Shown: piece after piece, positions 7,297-16,800 of the stretch
Numbering within the stretch: position 1 is the first letter of the stretch
How the letters are laid out: each line of letters begins with the position of its first letter
Notes under the pieces: generated by a model
Told to the model about the DNA's origin: nothing
What the model saw: the letters and a program-made list of their open reading frames with translations, nothing else
The model's database searches: none
Made by a program: the position numbers and the translations under genes
Source: Myxococcota bacterium
Lineage (GTDB): Bacteria; Myxococcota_A; Polyangia; Palsa-1104; JAEUJZ01
Length of the DNA stretch: 52,999 bases
Reading direction: 5' to 3'
NCBI GenBank assembly: GCA_025057315.1
Contig: JANWXW010000109.1
Coordinates: 1-52,999 of the forward strand

Positions 7297-8549
7297 ACCA
7301 GTCCTTCCAGCGGCCCGATGCCCTGGGGGGCCTGCCCGAACGAGGTGTTGTCCAGCCCCATGATGCGACAGATGGACACAAGAAGCTTCTGATGTGGAAC
7401 GCCTTGGTAACGCAAATAGCGACCCGTACGTAGCCCGCCTCCTGCCAGAACAAAGGGCACGGATTGACAGGTGTGTAGCCGGCTGTCGCCGAGCTCCGTG
7501 CACCACACGACCAGCGTGCGGTCCAGCAGCGTGCCGCCCTCCGGGTCGGGTCGGTCCTTGAGCGCGGTAATCAGGTAGGCAAACTGCTCAGCAAACCACC
7601 GCCAACAGGCAACGAAGTTGGCCACACCGCGCTCGTCGTGATCTCCCTTGTGTGAAAGCTCGTGGTGGCCCTCGCTCTGCCCGAGCCAAGTAAACAGGTG
7701 GGGGGAGACAGCATGGGCCCACTGCAGCGAGGCAACCCGTGTGATCCCACAGGCCAGTGCCGTGACCAGCAGGTCGGTCTGGGCACGGCCGATGGCCGGG
7801 AAGTGGCGGTGGGCGTAGATGTCCCGCTCAGCCGGGGCGGGCGGTGCCATGCAGCTGGTGGTGGCTCCCAGGCTGCGCTCGGTGGCGCGGATGGCCTCTA
7901 GGTGCTGGTCGAGCTTGCGTTGCTCTTGCTGCCCCAGCCGACTGCGCAGCGCCTCGATCTCGCCGCGCACCAAGTCCAGCACACTGCGCCGTCGGAGCAG
8001 GAGCAGCTCGGCCCGGTTGCCCCCTAGCACGGGTCCGAACAGCCGCTTGTAGACCTGATGCGGATTGTCCTCGGGGGTCACAAACCGCCCGCCTGGAGCA
8101 TAACACATGCGCGTCTGCACGTTGCCTCCCCAGGCACTGGTCTGTACGCCCAGTTCCAGCGACGGCAACCGCGTCTGTTGCCCGATGGCCGCCGCGACAA
8201 ACTGGTCCACCGAGGCCCCCTGCGCCACCCCGCCGCGTCCCCCGGTTAGCATGGCCGCCATGCCCCCCTCGTGGTTGTTGACCCCGACAAAGTCAATCCC
8301 ATCGAGCACCACCAGATCCCCTCGCAGCGGCGTGAGGGGCTCCAGCATGGAGCCAGGTGGAAAGCGGAAGTCCCGCTCCCCCCCTGCCGGTCGCCACAGG
8401 CGGTGCACGGTCCCGTTGGGGGTGTAAAAGACCACCAGCCGCCTGGCGCGCCCCAGGCTGGCATGGGCTGGCCGGACGAGCAAGTCCACAAAGGGCCGGA
8501 GCAACAACGATGCCCCCAGCCCACCAACAAACTGCCTTCGGCTAATCAT
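7293..8549 (-). CDS. DUF1552 protein with twin-arginine-like signal
   Basis: The frame can extend to a TTG at 8579, but the ATG at 8549 (MISRRQFVGGLGASLLLRPF) gives a canonical Tat-like signal (SRRQF plus hydrophobic stretch ending AHA) and is preferred; the product is 418 residues. DUF1552 features include the early VVFYTPNGTVHRLWRP strand, the region LVVLDGIDFVGVNNHEGGMA, and VASLQWAHAVSPHLFTWLGQ followed by HHELSHKGD. DUF1552 genes are habitually adjacent to DUF1592/DUF1588 genes, as here, where the two are translationally coupled. The reaction is unknown; the fold is thought to resemble the alkaline-phosphatase/sulfatase group, which I cannot verify. The AT-rich stretch at 8550-8600 is the likely promoter. 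Confidence 0.9.
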   Translation of the reverse strand: MISRRQFVGGLGASLLLRPFVDLLVRPAHASLGRARRLVVFYTPNGTVHRLWRPAGGERDFRFPPGSMLEPLTPLRGDLVVLDGIDFVGVNNHEGGMAAMLTGGRGGVAQGASVDQFVAAAIGQQTRLPSLELGVQTSAWGGNVQTRMCYAPGGRFVTPEDNPHQVYKRLFGPVLGGNRAELLLLRRRSVLDLVRGEIEALRSRLGQQEQRKLDQHLEAIRATERSLGATTSCMAPPAPAERDIYAHRHFPAIGRAQTDLLVTALACGITRVASLQWAHAVSPHLFTWLGQSEGHHELSHKGDHDERGVANFVACWRWFAEQFAYLITALKDRPDPEGGTLLDRTLVVWCTELGDSRLHTCQSVPFVLAGGGLRTGRYLRYQGVPHQKLLVSICRIMGLDNTSFGQAPQGIGPLEGLV

Positions 8550-8924
8550 TGTTATTTTTAATTGTACTTTAAAATCCAATTTTTTTGCACAAGTTTAGCA
8601 AGTCCCCCTTCCCTCTCGGGATGTGTCCTGCCGCGCGAGCCCTTGGGGAGCCTACCCTGGAGCTGAGCTCAACACCCAAGGGTGTACCAGAGGAACATAG
8701 CAATCGCGGCAAGATCGCATGGGCACCCAGGCAGCAACGAGCCTGCGCCAGGAACGGGCGTTGGAACCAGCAGGCAATGAATCAAGCGCCGTCCGGGCCG
8801 AGCAAGCCCCACCGCAGCCAGGTCATCTCCGCCCCCTGGCTGGCCTGGCGGTCTGCCTGCCCTCCCTGGGCGAGCACAGCGGCTGCGATGTGCCCACAGG
8901 CCGATGCGGTATGCCCCGCCCCTC
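8550..8924. other. 375-bp intergenic region
   Basis: The first 50 bases are A/T-rich and probably hold the promoter of the DUF1552 gene. An inverted repeat CCCTTGGG (8640-8647) / CCCAAGGG (8675-8682) with a 27-base spacer lies downstream of the next minus-strand gene. No gene is supported. Confidence 0.45.
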
Positions 8925-9359
8925 TCACTCCGCCAGGCGCACCTCGCGGACGTCTTCGAGCGTGGGGGGCGGCAGGACCTGAGCCACATGGGCCGGTTGG
9001 TCTGGCTTCGGTTTGAGCACAAGTCTTCCCGAAGCAGCGACCCTCTTGCCGACCAACGCCTGACGCTCTGCCTCGGGCCGGGGCTCCGTACCCAGACGGA
9101 CCTTATAGCCCCCCACCACCACCTGGGCGTGGCCGAGCTGCACCAGGGGCGCCCCCGGCCGTGCCGACTTGGGGATACCGCGCAGCTCGTAGATCCCGAC
9201 GATTGTCACCTCCTGGCCATCGTGCTTCTTGAGGTCTTCTTCGGTACGGCACACAGGACGCTGCATCTTGCGATCCTCCGGTCGGCTCGGGGCCGCATCA
9301 CAGACGAGGGCTCCAGCGCACAGGCACAGAGCCAGAAGCAGGGGGCAGGTGCGGATCAT
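8925..9359 (-). CDS. Small secreted protein, possibly OB-fold-like
   Basis: A 144-residue protein. Residues 1-22 are a signal peptide (MIRTCPLLLALCLCAGALVC). The mature part contains CRTEEDLKKHDGQEVTIVGI ... VQLGHAQVVVGGYKVRLGTE ... LVGKRVAASGRLVLKP, a run of short beta strands with 'valency' phrases (GQEVTIVG, GKRVAASGRL) typical of periplasmic OB-fold proteins that bind ligands or metals. I do not recognise a specific family. The start lies 20 bp downstream of the DUF4157 gene stop on the same strand, so it may be the last gene of that operon. Confidence 0.7.
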   Translation of the reverse strand: MIRTCPLLLALCLCAGALVCDAAPSRPEDRKMQRPVCRTEEDLKKHDGQEVTIVGIYELRGIPKSARPGAPLVQLGHAQVVVGGYKVRLGTEPRPEAERQALVGKRVAASGRLVLKPKPDQPAHVAQVLPPPTLEDVREVRLAE

Positions 9360-9379
9360 GCGCTTATTCTACTTGTATT

Positions 9380-11032
9380 CTACTTGGTCCTTACCGCGAA
9401 CGTGCTGGCAATGGTACCATGGGTTCCGCTGGCCAAGTGCTGATCATGGAAGGTCTGGCCCTGCTTGCTCGGCGGGCCGTACATGCAGAAGTTCCACTCG
9501 CGGTTGATGAAGTCATACGAGGAGCCGACTCCCCTGGAGCTGGCGTACTCGCCCGTGACCGCGTAGTTCTCTAGCGTGATCGTATCGGCGCCATCGACCA
9601 TGCACACGCCGGCCCAGTGGAAGTTCCAGGTCATCCCGCCCACTTCCCTGAAGGCCGAGATGCCGCCCTCGGTATTCATGGTAAAGGCGTCGCCGACCTG
9701 GGGCCGCGCGTAGCGGTTGATGCCAGCCCAGGCGTCGTGCTCCTCGCGGCCCTTGGGGCCCAGTGCCCACCACATCTCACGGGCATGGTCCGCATCGGTC
9801 GGCATGATGTATCGCCTGCCCTCCTGCCCTCCGCCGCTGTGGTAGTGGATGCCCTCCTGGAGGTACTTCTGGAACTCCGGCTTCTGGATGAACTTGGGAA
9901 TCGTATCGAGGTAGATTGTGTCGGAGAAGAGGGCCGGGTTGAGCGAGCGCGCCGTTGCCTTGTCGATGCCGTCGCTCCTGTAAATTGCCCTGCCTGGGTG
10001 GCTCTCGTCGGTGCCGGTGACCGCACGGGAGGAGCGCCCGCAGTCGCTCCACAACGCCATCGGGCCGCCGACCTGGCCCTCGCTGTCCCTGCCGCCCGGC
10101 TGGTTGGCCTGGTTGAGGGCCTTGTGCGTACCGGCGTTTTCTTTCTGCACCCACTGGGGCATCACCTGGTGCAGGGTCCTGTTCCGGTGCTTGAGCCGGT
10201 TGCCGGTCTTGACCAACTTGATGAAAGAGCCGTATTTGCCGGCGGTTGCGAGCTTGCTGTTGGCGTCGGCGATAAGATCGTCGGTGGCGTAGAGAATCTG
10301 GTTGCAGTCAGTGGCCGATTTGCCCGTGTCGGACACGCGGGCGTTGCCAAAGGCCATGGTCCTTTCGACGTAGGCCTGGACCACCTCCCCCCCCTCTGCA
10401 GCGCTCTGGCCGCCCCCTTGGCCCGCCAGCTGGTCCAGCAGCGGCGCGGCACTCCGGCCGGCGGCCACGGCCTCTGCCACCGCGTCGGCATGCTGCTCGT
10501 AGACATCGCCCGCCTGCCCGACCTCGGCCTTGGGGTATACCCCGGCGCGGCGCTGGATGACGTGCGCCGCCTCGTGCGCCGCGAGCTTGAGGTCCGGCTG
10601 TTCCTTGAACGCCACCTGGTTGCCCATGGTATAGGCCTTGGCACCAATGGCCTGCGCTGCCTCGGCCGCGGGCCCGCCGACATGGGCCCTAACCCCGGAC
10701 AGGTCGTGCTGGGGACCAAACGCCTTCTGCAGCGTATCCAGGTGTGGCAACGGGCCGCCAGAGCCGCTCAAGCCCTCACTGGCTGCCTGGCGAATGCCGC
10801 TCGGGCTGGTCTGCACCAGCTCTGCTTCCTCACCGGACCGCTGTACCGCGTCGTCATCCTCCAGCAGCTGGACCGGCAAGTCATGGCCTACCCCCCCCTG
10901 GATCTGCGCCGCCCCTCGGACCGCCCCACGGCTGCCATCGACACCCATCTCTGGGGGCAGGGCCTCTGGGCGCGGACCCTCTAGGTCGGTCTGCATCACG
11001 GTGCCAGCTTGTACTCGACGCTGAGCAAACAT
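9380..11032 (-). CDS. DUF4157 (eCIS-core-type) putative effector with possible cysteine-hydrolase C-terminal domain
   Basis: A 550-residue protein without a signal peptide. Residues ~95-165 are the DUF4157 domain, with the characteristic HExxH-type motif AAHEAAHVIQRR (HEAAH at 153-157). DUF4157 is common in toxins delivered by extracellular contractile injection systems and in polymorphic toxins. The N-terminal ~80 residues are disordered and acidic, as in loaded cargo proteins. The C-terminal part (~230-550) is not a family I can name. It has WSDCGRSSRAV with Cys331, a later NFHWAGVCMVDG with His472 and ITLENYA with Asn489, in a Cys...His...Asn order seen in papain-like or NlpC/P60-like hydrolases and transglutaminases. 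The catalytic reading is inference. Two minus-strand genes upstream are coupled to each other and 70 bp away, a layout that suggests chaperone or immunity functions. No injection-system structural genes are in the window. Confidence 0.75.
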   Translation of the reverse strand: MFAQRRVQAGTVMQTDLEGPRPEALPPEMGVDGSRGAVRGAAQIQGGVGHDLPVQLLEDDDAVQRSGEEAELVQTSPSGIRQAASEGLSGSGGPLPHLDTLQKAFGPQHDLSGVRAHVGGPAAEAAQAIGAKAYTMGNQVAFKEQPDLKLAAHEAAHVIQRRAGVYPKAEVGQAGDVYEQHADAVAEAVAAGRSAAPLLDQLAGQGGGQSAAEGGEVVQAYVERTMAFGNARVSDTGKSATDCNQILYATDDLIADANSKLATAGKYGSFIKLVKTGNRLKHRNRTLHQVMPQWVQKENAGTHKALNQANQPGGRDSEGQVGGPMALWSDCGRSSRAVTGTDESHPGRAIYRSDGIDKATARSLNPALFSDTIYLDTIPKFIQKPEFQKYLQEGIHYHSGGGQEGRRYIMPTDADHAREMWWALGPKGREEHDAWAGINRYARPQVGDAFTMNTEGGISAFREVGGMTWNFHWAGVCMVDGADTITLENYAVTGEYASSRGVGSSYDFINREWNFCMYGPPSKQGQTFHDQHLASGTHGTIASTFAVRTK

Positions 11033-11102
11033 GGTACATCCTGCTCTCGAAACAGAGTCGTTGCACTCCGGTTATCGGCATCCTGGCCCAGCCGTTGCGC
11101 AG

Positions 11103-11984
11103 TCAATCTGCCCACAGGGCAACGGCGCTCCGCTCGGTCCCCAGGGCAGCGGCCGGAGGCGTGGGGAGAGCCGAGACGGAGCGCGCGACCGCGACAAAGA
11201 CGGCCTCGTGCTCCGCCAGCCGCTCGGCCGACAGCGTATCCAGGCGCAGGGTGTACAGATAAGGGCCTTGGCGGTAGATGCACATCTTGCGGAAGAAGCG
11301 CTTGCCGTGCCGGTGTCGGCCATCCACGTGCCACAGATGTCCGCGCAGGCCGGTGCTCGACAGGAACGGCTCCGGGCCTCGGCACCCCTGCACCCGGAGT
11401 CCGCGCCCCTGCTCCTCCTCGAGCGCCGCCTGGAACGCCGCCTCGGGCGGATCGGGCACGGGGCTCGCCGGGTAGACACACAGGTGCGTGAGGTCGCGGG
11501 GGTACTCAGGCGGGTACCAGGTGGTGGTAAGGCCCATGGGCAGCCCCTGCCAGCCTGCCGGCGGCAGGTAGCGGTAGCGACGGCGGCGCAACCCGAGCCC
11601 CAGCGAGGTGCCAAGGAGCAAGCGGCGGCAAAGGCGCTCCATCTCGTCGGCGCGCAGCGGGTCCCGAACGATGACGTCAAGCAACGTCGAGAACTCGTCG
11701 CAAAACACCGTGCCCAGATGGCGCCGCCAGATGGGGCCGTCGCCGGCAAGGGAAAGGAGAAAGGCAAACTCCCCCTCCTCTGTGACCAGTGCCTCTGGAG
11801 GCGACAGGGGCCGCAGCGATGGGTCCAGCCGGGTGGCCTCCAGGAACAGGTCCCGCGGGCGGCGCGCCGGGTAGAGGCGCTCGTGGTAACGCACCTCCCC
11901 TGCCCCACGGCCCTCGGGCGGATGGTAAAGCACGCAGTGCTGCCCGGGGAGGACAACCCAGCCGAGCGGCGCAGCCGGAATCAT
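11103..11984 (-). CDS. Unknown protein, possible adaptor or immunity partner of the DUF4157 protein
   Basis: A 293-residue cytoplasmic protein. Its ATG overlaps the stop of the preceding gene by 4 bp (ATGA), so the two are translationally coupled. The opening (GWVVLPGQHCVLYHPPEGRG) and the end (YLYTLRLDTLSAERLAEHEA, then FVAVARSVSALP) recall DcrB/DUF1795 proteins, the family that includes Eag chaperones for type VI secretion effectors, but the match is weak and the middle (EFSTLLDVIVRDPLRADEME, then RRYRYLPPAGWQG) is not recognised. Its position directly upstream of the DUF4157 gene supports a role in folding, loading or neutralising that protein. It could also be an unrelated conserved hypothetical. 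Confidence 0.7.
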   Translation of the reverse strand: MIPAAPLGWVVLPGQHCVLYHPPEGRGAGEVRYHERLYPARRPRDLFLEATRLDPSLRPLSPPEALVTEEGEFAFLLSLAGDGPIWRRHLGTVFCDEFSTLLDVIVRDPLRADEMERLCRRLLLGTSLGLGLRRRRYRYLPPAGWQGLPMGLTTTWYPPEYPRDLTHLCVYPASPVPDPPEAAFQAALEEEQGRGLRVQGCRGPEPFLSSTGLRGHLWHVDGRHRHGKRFFRKMCIYRQGPYLYTLRLDTLSAERLAEHEAVFVAVARSVSALPTPPAAALGTERSAVALWAD

Positions 11985-12478
11985 GGCCCACTAACCATGG
12001 TACTGCCTGCGGCCTCAACCTCAAAGGAGAAGATCTCCTCGACGGCCACCACCTGGTCCGAGCGCCAATCCGGACGTCCGCGTCCCAGCGCCTCGGTCAG
12101 CAGCGGCAGATGCGCCCGGAGCACCGCCGGGTCAGGCGAAACGGCCACGGCGTGCGCAGCGTAGTAGAGAAACTGATAGAAGGCGTGGAGCCGCACCTCC
12201 AGCACCCTGCCCTCTGGATCCACAACCTCTGTCAGCACGCGCCGCATGGGCCAACCCAGGTCTGTCTCGCCCAGCAGGTCCTCATGCACCCGCAGCGTCC
12301 CACCGGATGGAACGCCCAGGCGCAGCAGTTCCTCCTGTGCGCCTATGTAGTCGGCAGGCACGGGCACAAGCCCGGCCACGTGAAGCACCAGGCCCTCCGG
12401 CGCCCGCAGGACCGCGCCGCCAGCAGAGGCCGGATCGGGCCTCCAGGTCGCGGGAAGTCCGGCAAGGACGAGCCGCAT
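11981..12478 (-). CDS. Unknown protein, DcrB/DUF1795-like, first gene of the DUF4157 operon
   Basis: A 165-residue protein with no signal or membrane segment. Its layout resembles the DcrB/DUF1795 fold: paired beta strands early (AVLRAPEGLVLHVAGLVPVP), then VVDPEGRVLEVRLHAFYQFL followed by YYAAHAVAVSPDP, and a final helix. DUF1795 members act as effector-associated chaperones in type VI systems. Resemblance is by pattern only. It is the first gene of the minus-strand set and couples to the next gene by an ATGA overlap. Upstream, TTACCT (12529-12534) and AGGTAA (12542-12547) form a short inverted repeat in an A/T-rich stretch, a plausible promoter/operator. Confidence 0.65.
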   Translation of the reverse strand: MRLVLAGLPATWRPDPASAGGAVLRAPEGLVLHVAGLVPVPADYIGAQEELLRLGVPSGGTLRVHEDLLGETDLGWPMRRVLTEVVDPEGRVLEVRLHAFYQFLYYAAHAVAVSPDPAVLRAHLPLLTEALGRGRPDWRSDQVVAVEEIFSFEVEAAGSTMVSGP

Positions 12479-12866
12479 GCTCTGATGCTACCCGATTACC
12501 CCGGCTCCTGCTCTGTGCATTTACTCATTTACCTCCTTGATAGGTAAGCTTAGGATGTAAATAGTAGATAAATTGGGCCTGCGTAGCGTGCAGTCGGTGT
12601 CCTGCCCGCACCGGCCTCGCCCTTTGGTGCGTGGGCTGGGACAGAGTCCGCCCGCGGTGGACTTGACCCCAAAGCTGGGTGAACTACCTAGTCTATCCGA
12701 TTCGGCTGCACCGCAACGGGGCCTGCTTGGTCCCCTGCCCGGCGACGTTGGTTCGGATGAACTTCTGGGGCGCGCCCTGTGGCTGCCGCTCGCTCTCGGC
12801 CAGAGCCGCTCCTGGCACGCCCGACGCTCGGTAAGATGAAGGCGGATGAAGGCCAAAGGAGAAGAA
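12479..12866. other. 388-bp divergent intergenic region
   Basis: This separates the minus-strand DUF4157 operon from the plus-strand DUF393 gene. Bases 12515-12580 are A/T-rich and contain the TTACCT/AGGTAA inverted repeat (12529-12547); promoters in one or both directions are likely here. No gene is supported. A directly repeated 14-base motif (ATACCGGAGAACGG / ATACCAGAGAACGG) lies just inside the next frame at about 12897-12927. Confidence 0.45.
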
Positions 12867-13349
12867 GTGGACGAAATCGGCGCCAGAGCGGCCAGGATAC
12901 CGGAGAACGGCAAGATACCAGAGAACGGATCGCGCTGCGCTGCCAGCATGGGGCCCGTGGTCCTCTTTGATGGCGTCTGCCACCTCTGTAGCGCCGCCGC
13001 GAAGTTTCTGATCGACCGGGATCCGGCCGGCAAGCTGCGCTTTGCGGCCCTCCAGTCCGAGGCCGGGGCGCGGCTTCTGCGCGAGCACGGCGCCACGCCG
13101 CCCGAGGGGGACCCCGACAGCATCGTGCTCCTTGAGGACGGCCGGCTCTACGAGCGCTCGACGGCAGCACTGCGCATTGCCCGACGGCTGTGCTGGCCCT
13201 GGAAGCTGCTCTACGCGCTGGTGATCGTGCCGCGGCCGCTGCGGGATCTCATCTATCGCTTTGTGGCACGGAACCGCTACCGCTGGTTCGGTAAGCAACC
13301 GGAGTGCCGTCTGCCGACCCCGGAGCTGCAGGCACGGTTTTTGAGCTAG
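12867..13349 (+). CDS. DUF393 (DCC family) thiol-disulfide oxidoreductase
   Basis: The product carries LFDGVCHLC, the DxxCxxC signature that names the DCC family, followed by the RFAALQSEAGARLLREHG strand-helix and SIVLLEDGRLYERSTAALRI. All are diagnostic of DUF393, a thioredoxin-like fold predicted to handle thiol-disulfide exchange. The GTG at 12867 is chosen because AAAGGAG ends 5 bases before it. The in-frame ATG at 12948 would place the start just before the conserved GPVVLFDGVC and matches the usual family start, so the extra 27 residues (low-complexity, containing the IPENG repeat) may not be translated. An ATG at 12846 is also in frame. The gene appears monocistronic. Confidence 0.9.
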   Translation: MDEIGARAARIPENGKIPENGSRCAASMGPVVLFDGVCHLCSAAAKFLIDRDPAGKLRFAALQSEAGARLLREHGATPPEGDPDSIVLLEDGRLYERSTAALRIARRLCWPWKLLYALVIVPRPLRDLIYRFVARNRYRWFGKQPECRLPTPELQARFLS

Positions 13350-13840
13350 CTCAGGGGAGCAAGCGCCAAAGCGCAACGGGGGCCGGTCTCCCCCTGTGGG
13401 GCCGGGGCGGACGCGAGTGACTCCAGCAGCGGCTGGGGCTGTCCTGGTGGGGTTGGCCCTGGCTCCGTGCGTCCTGGGCTGCGTGCCTGCGCGCATGGTC
13501 CGCTCGGGCCGCCGGCGTTCTCTCCCCCTGCCCCAGGGGCCGCCGCCGTGCGGGATCGTTTTGCGCCCACCCCCTGCACTGGGTCCGCCCCCCCCTGGAG
13601 CCCCAGGCCCCGAGCGGGGCCCGCCAGGACCGGTCCGTTGCCCTCTGCCCAGGGCCTGCAGGCCCATCTGGTTCCCGAGACAGCAGGCGGCAGCGTCCCC
13701 ATCCAGCCTGCCCCCAGGGGTGTCCATGAGGACGCATCCGCATCCCGTCCCCGGCCTAGGGGGAAATCGGGCTCCGTCGGTGATCTACGGGTGCATGGTG
13801 GGCTGAGCGCGTCGGTGCGCTGCCCCACCGAGCGGGGGAG
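13350..13840. other. 491-bp GC-rich intergenic region
   Basis: This lies downstream of the DUF393 gene and of the convergent giant TPR gene. A 12-bp palindrome (TGAGCTAGCTCA) spans the DUF393 stop codon. The rest is G/C-rich with open but Pro/Gly/Arg-rich frames on both strands and no domain character. No gene is supported. Confidence 0.45.
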
Positions 13841-16800
13841 CTAGGGCGGCCGCAGGCGCTCGGCCATCTTGCCGCCCTGGTCCGAAAGCCAGAACAGGGC
13901 CAGGTCCTCCACGTCCGCAGACGTCTCCTCCCCGCCCATCTGCTCCAGCATGGCGCGGGCGGCGCACAGGTCGCCGCACACCAGCAGGCCGGCCCGGTTG
14001 GCTGCCCTGCGCACGGCCCGCCGCCATGCGCCTGTGGAGAACTGGACGTCTGGGTGTTCGCGGAACAGGTCCGACAGGCGCTTGACGGTGCGATAGGGCA
14101 GGTCACGTCGCCAGGCGGCCACCGCCTCGTTCGCATGGCGGACGTGGCGGGGGTGGAAGGCGCGCAGGGCCAGACCCAGCAGACGCGCCAATTCCTCCCG
14201 CGACAGGGCCTCAGCCAGGATGTACTCGGGCCGCAGCAGCTCGACGGAGCGCCCCAGGAGAAACAGCGCCCCGGCAGGGGGCAGCTCCCACAGCCCGGGG
14301 GCGACCACCAGCGCCGTTGGCGGGTGGGCGCAGATCTGCGGCACCACGGGCCCCGGCTGCGAGCTGCGGTACAGGAGGGCCTTGCGGTTATTAAGCACGC
14401 GGCAGGCCAGGGCAAAGCCCCGGACCACGACATCGGGGGAGGACTCGGAGGGAGGCAAGCGGTCTGGCTGGCCCACGCCGAGGGCATCGGGCCCGGGCGC
14501 ACGCGCTGCGACCACCCCCTCCCACAGCGTTGCCAGCACCTCGGCCAGAACCCGCGCGGGGGAATCGCCCAGGCAGGCGTGCTCCTCCTCCTCTAGCGTC
14601 GCCCCGGTCGCCACGGGCGAGGGCGGCTCCTTGGGCGGAGGGGCGCCGTGCACCGCTGCCAGCACTTGCCGGGCACGCCACGCCGCGCCGAGGTGACCCT
14701 GCTGCGCCTGCAGCCGGGCCAGGATCTCGAGCAGGTCCCTGTCCAGCGGGCTCTCGACGCGCAGAGCGGCCAGATGTCGGGCGGCGGCCTCCGGGTCGGC
14801 CAGGTCTGCTGTGGCCAGTGCCTCCCGCCGCAGGGCACGCACCCGCTCCGCTCCCAGCCCGGTGGCTGCTAGGACCGCCCGATCATAGGCAGCCGCTGCG
14901 GCCCGGCCGTTTCCGCAGCGGCCCTGCAGGGTGCCCAGCAGCGCCCACGCCTCGGCCTGTTCCTCGGCCGGTGCCTCCGGTCCCAGACGTGGCAATCGCT
15001 CCTCTAGCAGGGCCACTGCTTCGTGGTCCGGCAGCAGCCGCGCCAGCCGCACCAGCAACGGCAGGTGGGTGGGGGTGTCCGCCAGTGCCGCGCGCAGCTG
15101 CGCCAGCGCCTGGTCCCGCTCTCCCATCTCCAATAGCAGGTCGGCGAGCTGCTGCCGCCGCCGGGCGCGCGTCGCACCATCGGGGGCCAGCTCCACCAGC
15201 TCCTCGGCGCAGCGCCTGGCCTCATCGAGCTCACCGCTGTCCCGCGCCAGCTCCAGCAGGGCCTCCTTGAGCTCAGCCCGCAGGGACCGGTCCTCATCGC
15301 CGGCAGCGAGCGACGCTGCAGCGGAGTCCAGGATTTGCCGAGCGCGCCGACGATCGCCAAGCCGCACCAGCGCCACGCGCGCCGCCTGGCGATACCGCTC
15401 CGCTGCCGCCACGCGGTCGCCGTCCGCAGCACGCCGCGCCGCCTGGCGGGTCAACAGGCCCAGCGCCTCTTCCGCGGCAGCGGCCGGCGCCCCGTCGGCC
15501 AGCAGCAGGTGGAGCAGCTCTGCCTCGGCCTCCTCGTGGTCCGGGGCGCGGCGCAGGGCCTCGTCTAGCAGGGCGCGGATCTCCCCTGCATCGCGGCCCA
15601 GCACGGCACAGGACCGAGCGGCGTGAGTCAGCGCCATCGCCAGCACCTGGGACGGCAGCGCGTCCCGATGGTCGCCGCTGCTGGCCAGCGCACCCAGGTG
15701 GCGCGCTGCGACCTCGTGCTGGCCCAGGGAGAAGGCCAGCTCGCCGAGCGTCAGGTGCTCTTGCGGACCACCGGGCGCCAGCTCCTCCGCCCGGAGCAGG
15801 CAGGCCAAGGCCTCCGCCGTGCGTCCCAGAGCCGCCTGGGCATCGGCCAGCTGGCGCAGCAGGCTGGCCCGGTCGCCATCCGCCAGCGGCTCGGGAGGCA
15901 CCTCGAGCGCCTGCCTGAGCAGTGCCTCAGACTGCGCGGCTGCATCGTCGCGCAGGTCCTGAGTCAGCAAGTCCACCAGGGCGCGCGTGGCATCGAGCCG
16001 CCCGGGCTGGGTGGCCAGCGCCGCACGCAGGTGCGACTCGGCCTCAGCAATGTTTTGACGTCGAGATTCTATCTGCCCGATGCGAGTATGTAGCTCGGCG
16101 GCGCGTGCCGGTCCGGCACAACCCAGGGACAGCTCCTGCCGAGCGTACCGTGCGGCAGCTTCTTCGTCGCCGGCTGCGAGGGCCAGGTCGGCCAGCAGCG
16201 CGACCGCCTGTGCACCGACCTCGCTAGGCCATGCCTCGGAAGCAGGCAGATGCTCCATCAGCCGCTCGAGCAGCGCCCGCGCTGCCCCCGCATCAGACAG
16301 CTCCCTGTAGCGCACCTGGGCGGCCTGCAGCAGCGCCTGTGCAACACGGTTTGCATCGGAGCCATGCGCCGCCAATTCCTCCAGGGCTTGCACGTGCCCT
16401 GCCAGATCTCCCTGTTGCCGCCGCAGCTCCGCCAACGTCGCCAGGCTCTCCTCATCATGAGGGTGAAGTTGGAGCGCCCTGTCTAGGCACGCCTCGGCCT
16501 CTGCCAGTGCATTTTCTTGCAGCGCCAACCGGGCGGCCTGGGTCCACAGCTCCGCCTGCCGTTTGGCCGGCTCGCCGCGACGCTCGGCGGCCTCGGCGCG
16601 ACGTTGCATGAGCTGCCGCATTCGCCCTCGTTCGCCGGCATCGGCAGCAAGCTGGCCGAGCTGCTGCAGAATCTCGTCGTCATCGGGCAGCAGGTCGGCC
16701 AGCTCCTCGAGGCAGGCCAACGTGCGGGCACGGTTAGATTCGTCGCGCGGCAGCCGCTCGCGCAGCAGGCGCAGTCGACGTCGTAGCAGATCCACCCGCT

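Noticed and set aside
9617..10984. A 455-codon plus-strand frame
   Set aside because: It is antisense to the DUF4157 gene, which has clear family motifs and normal start context.
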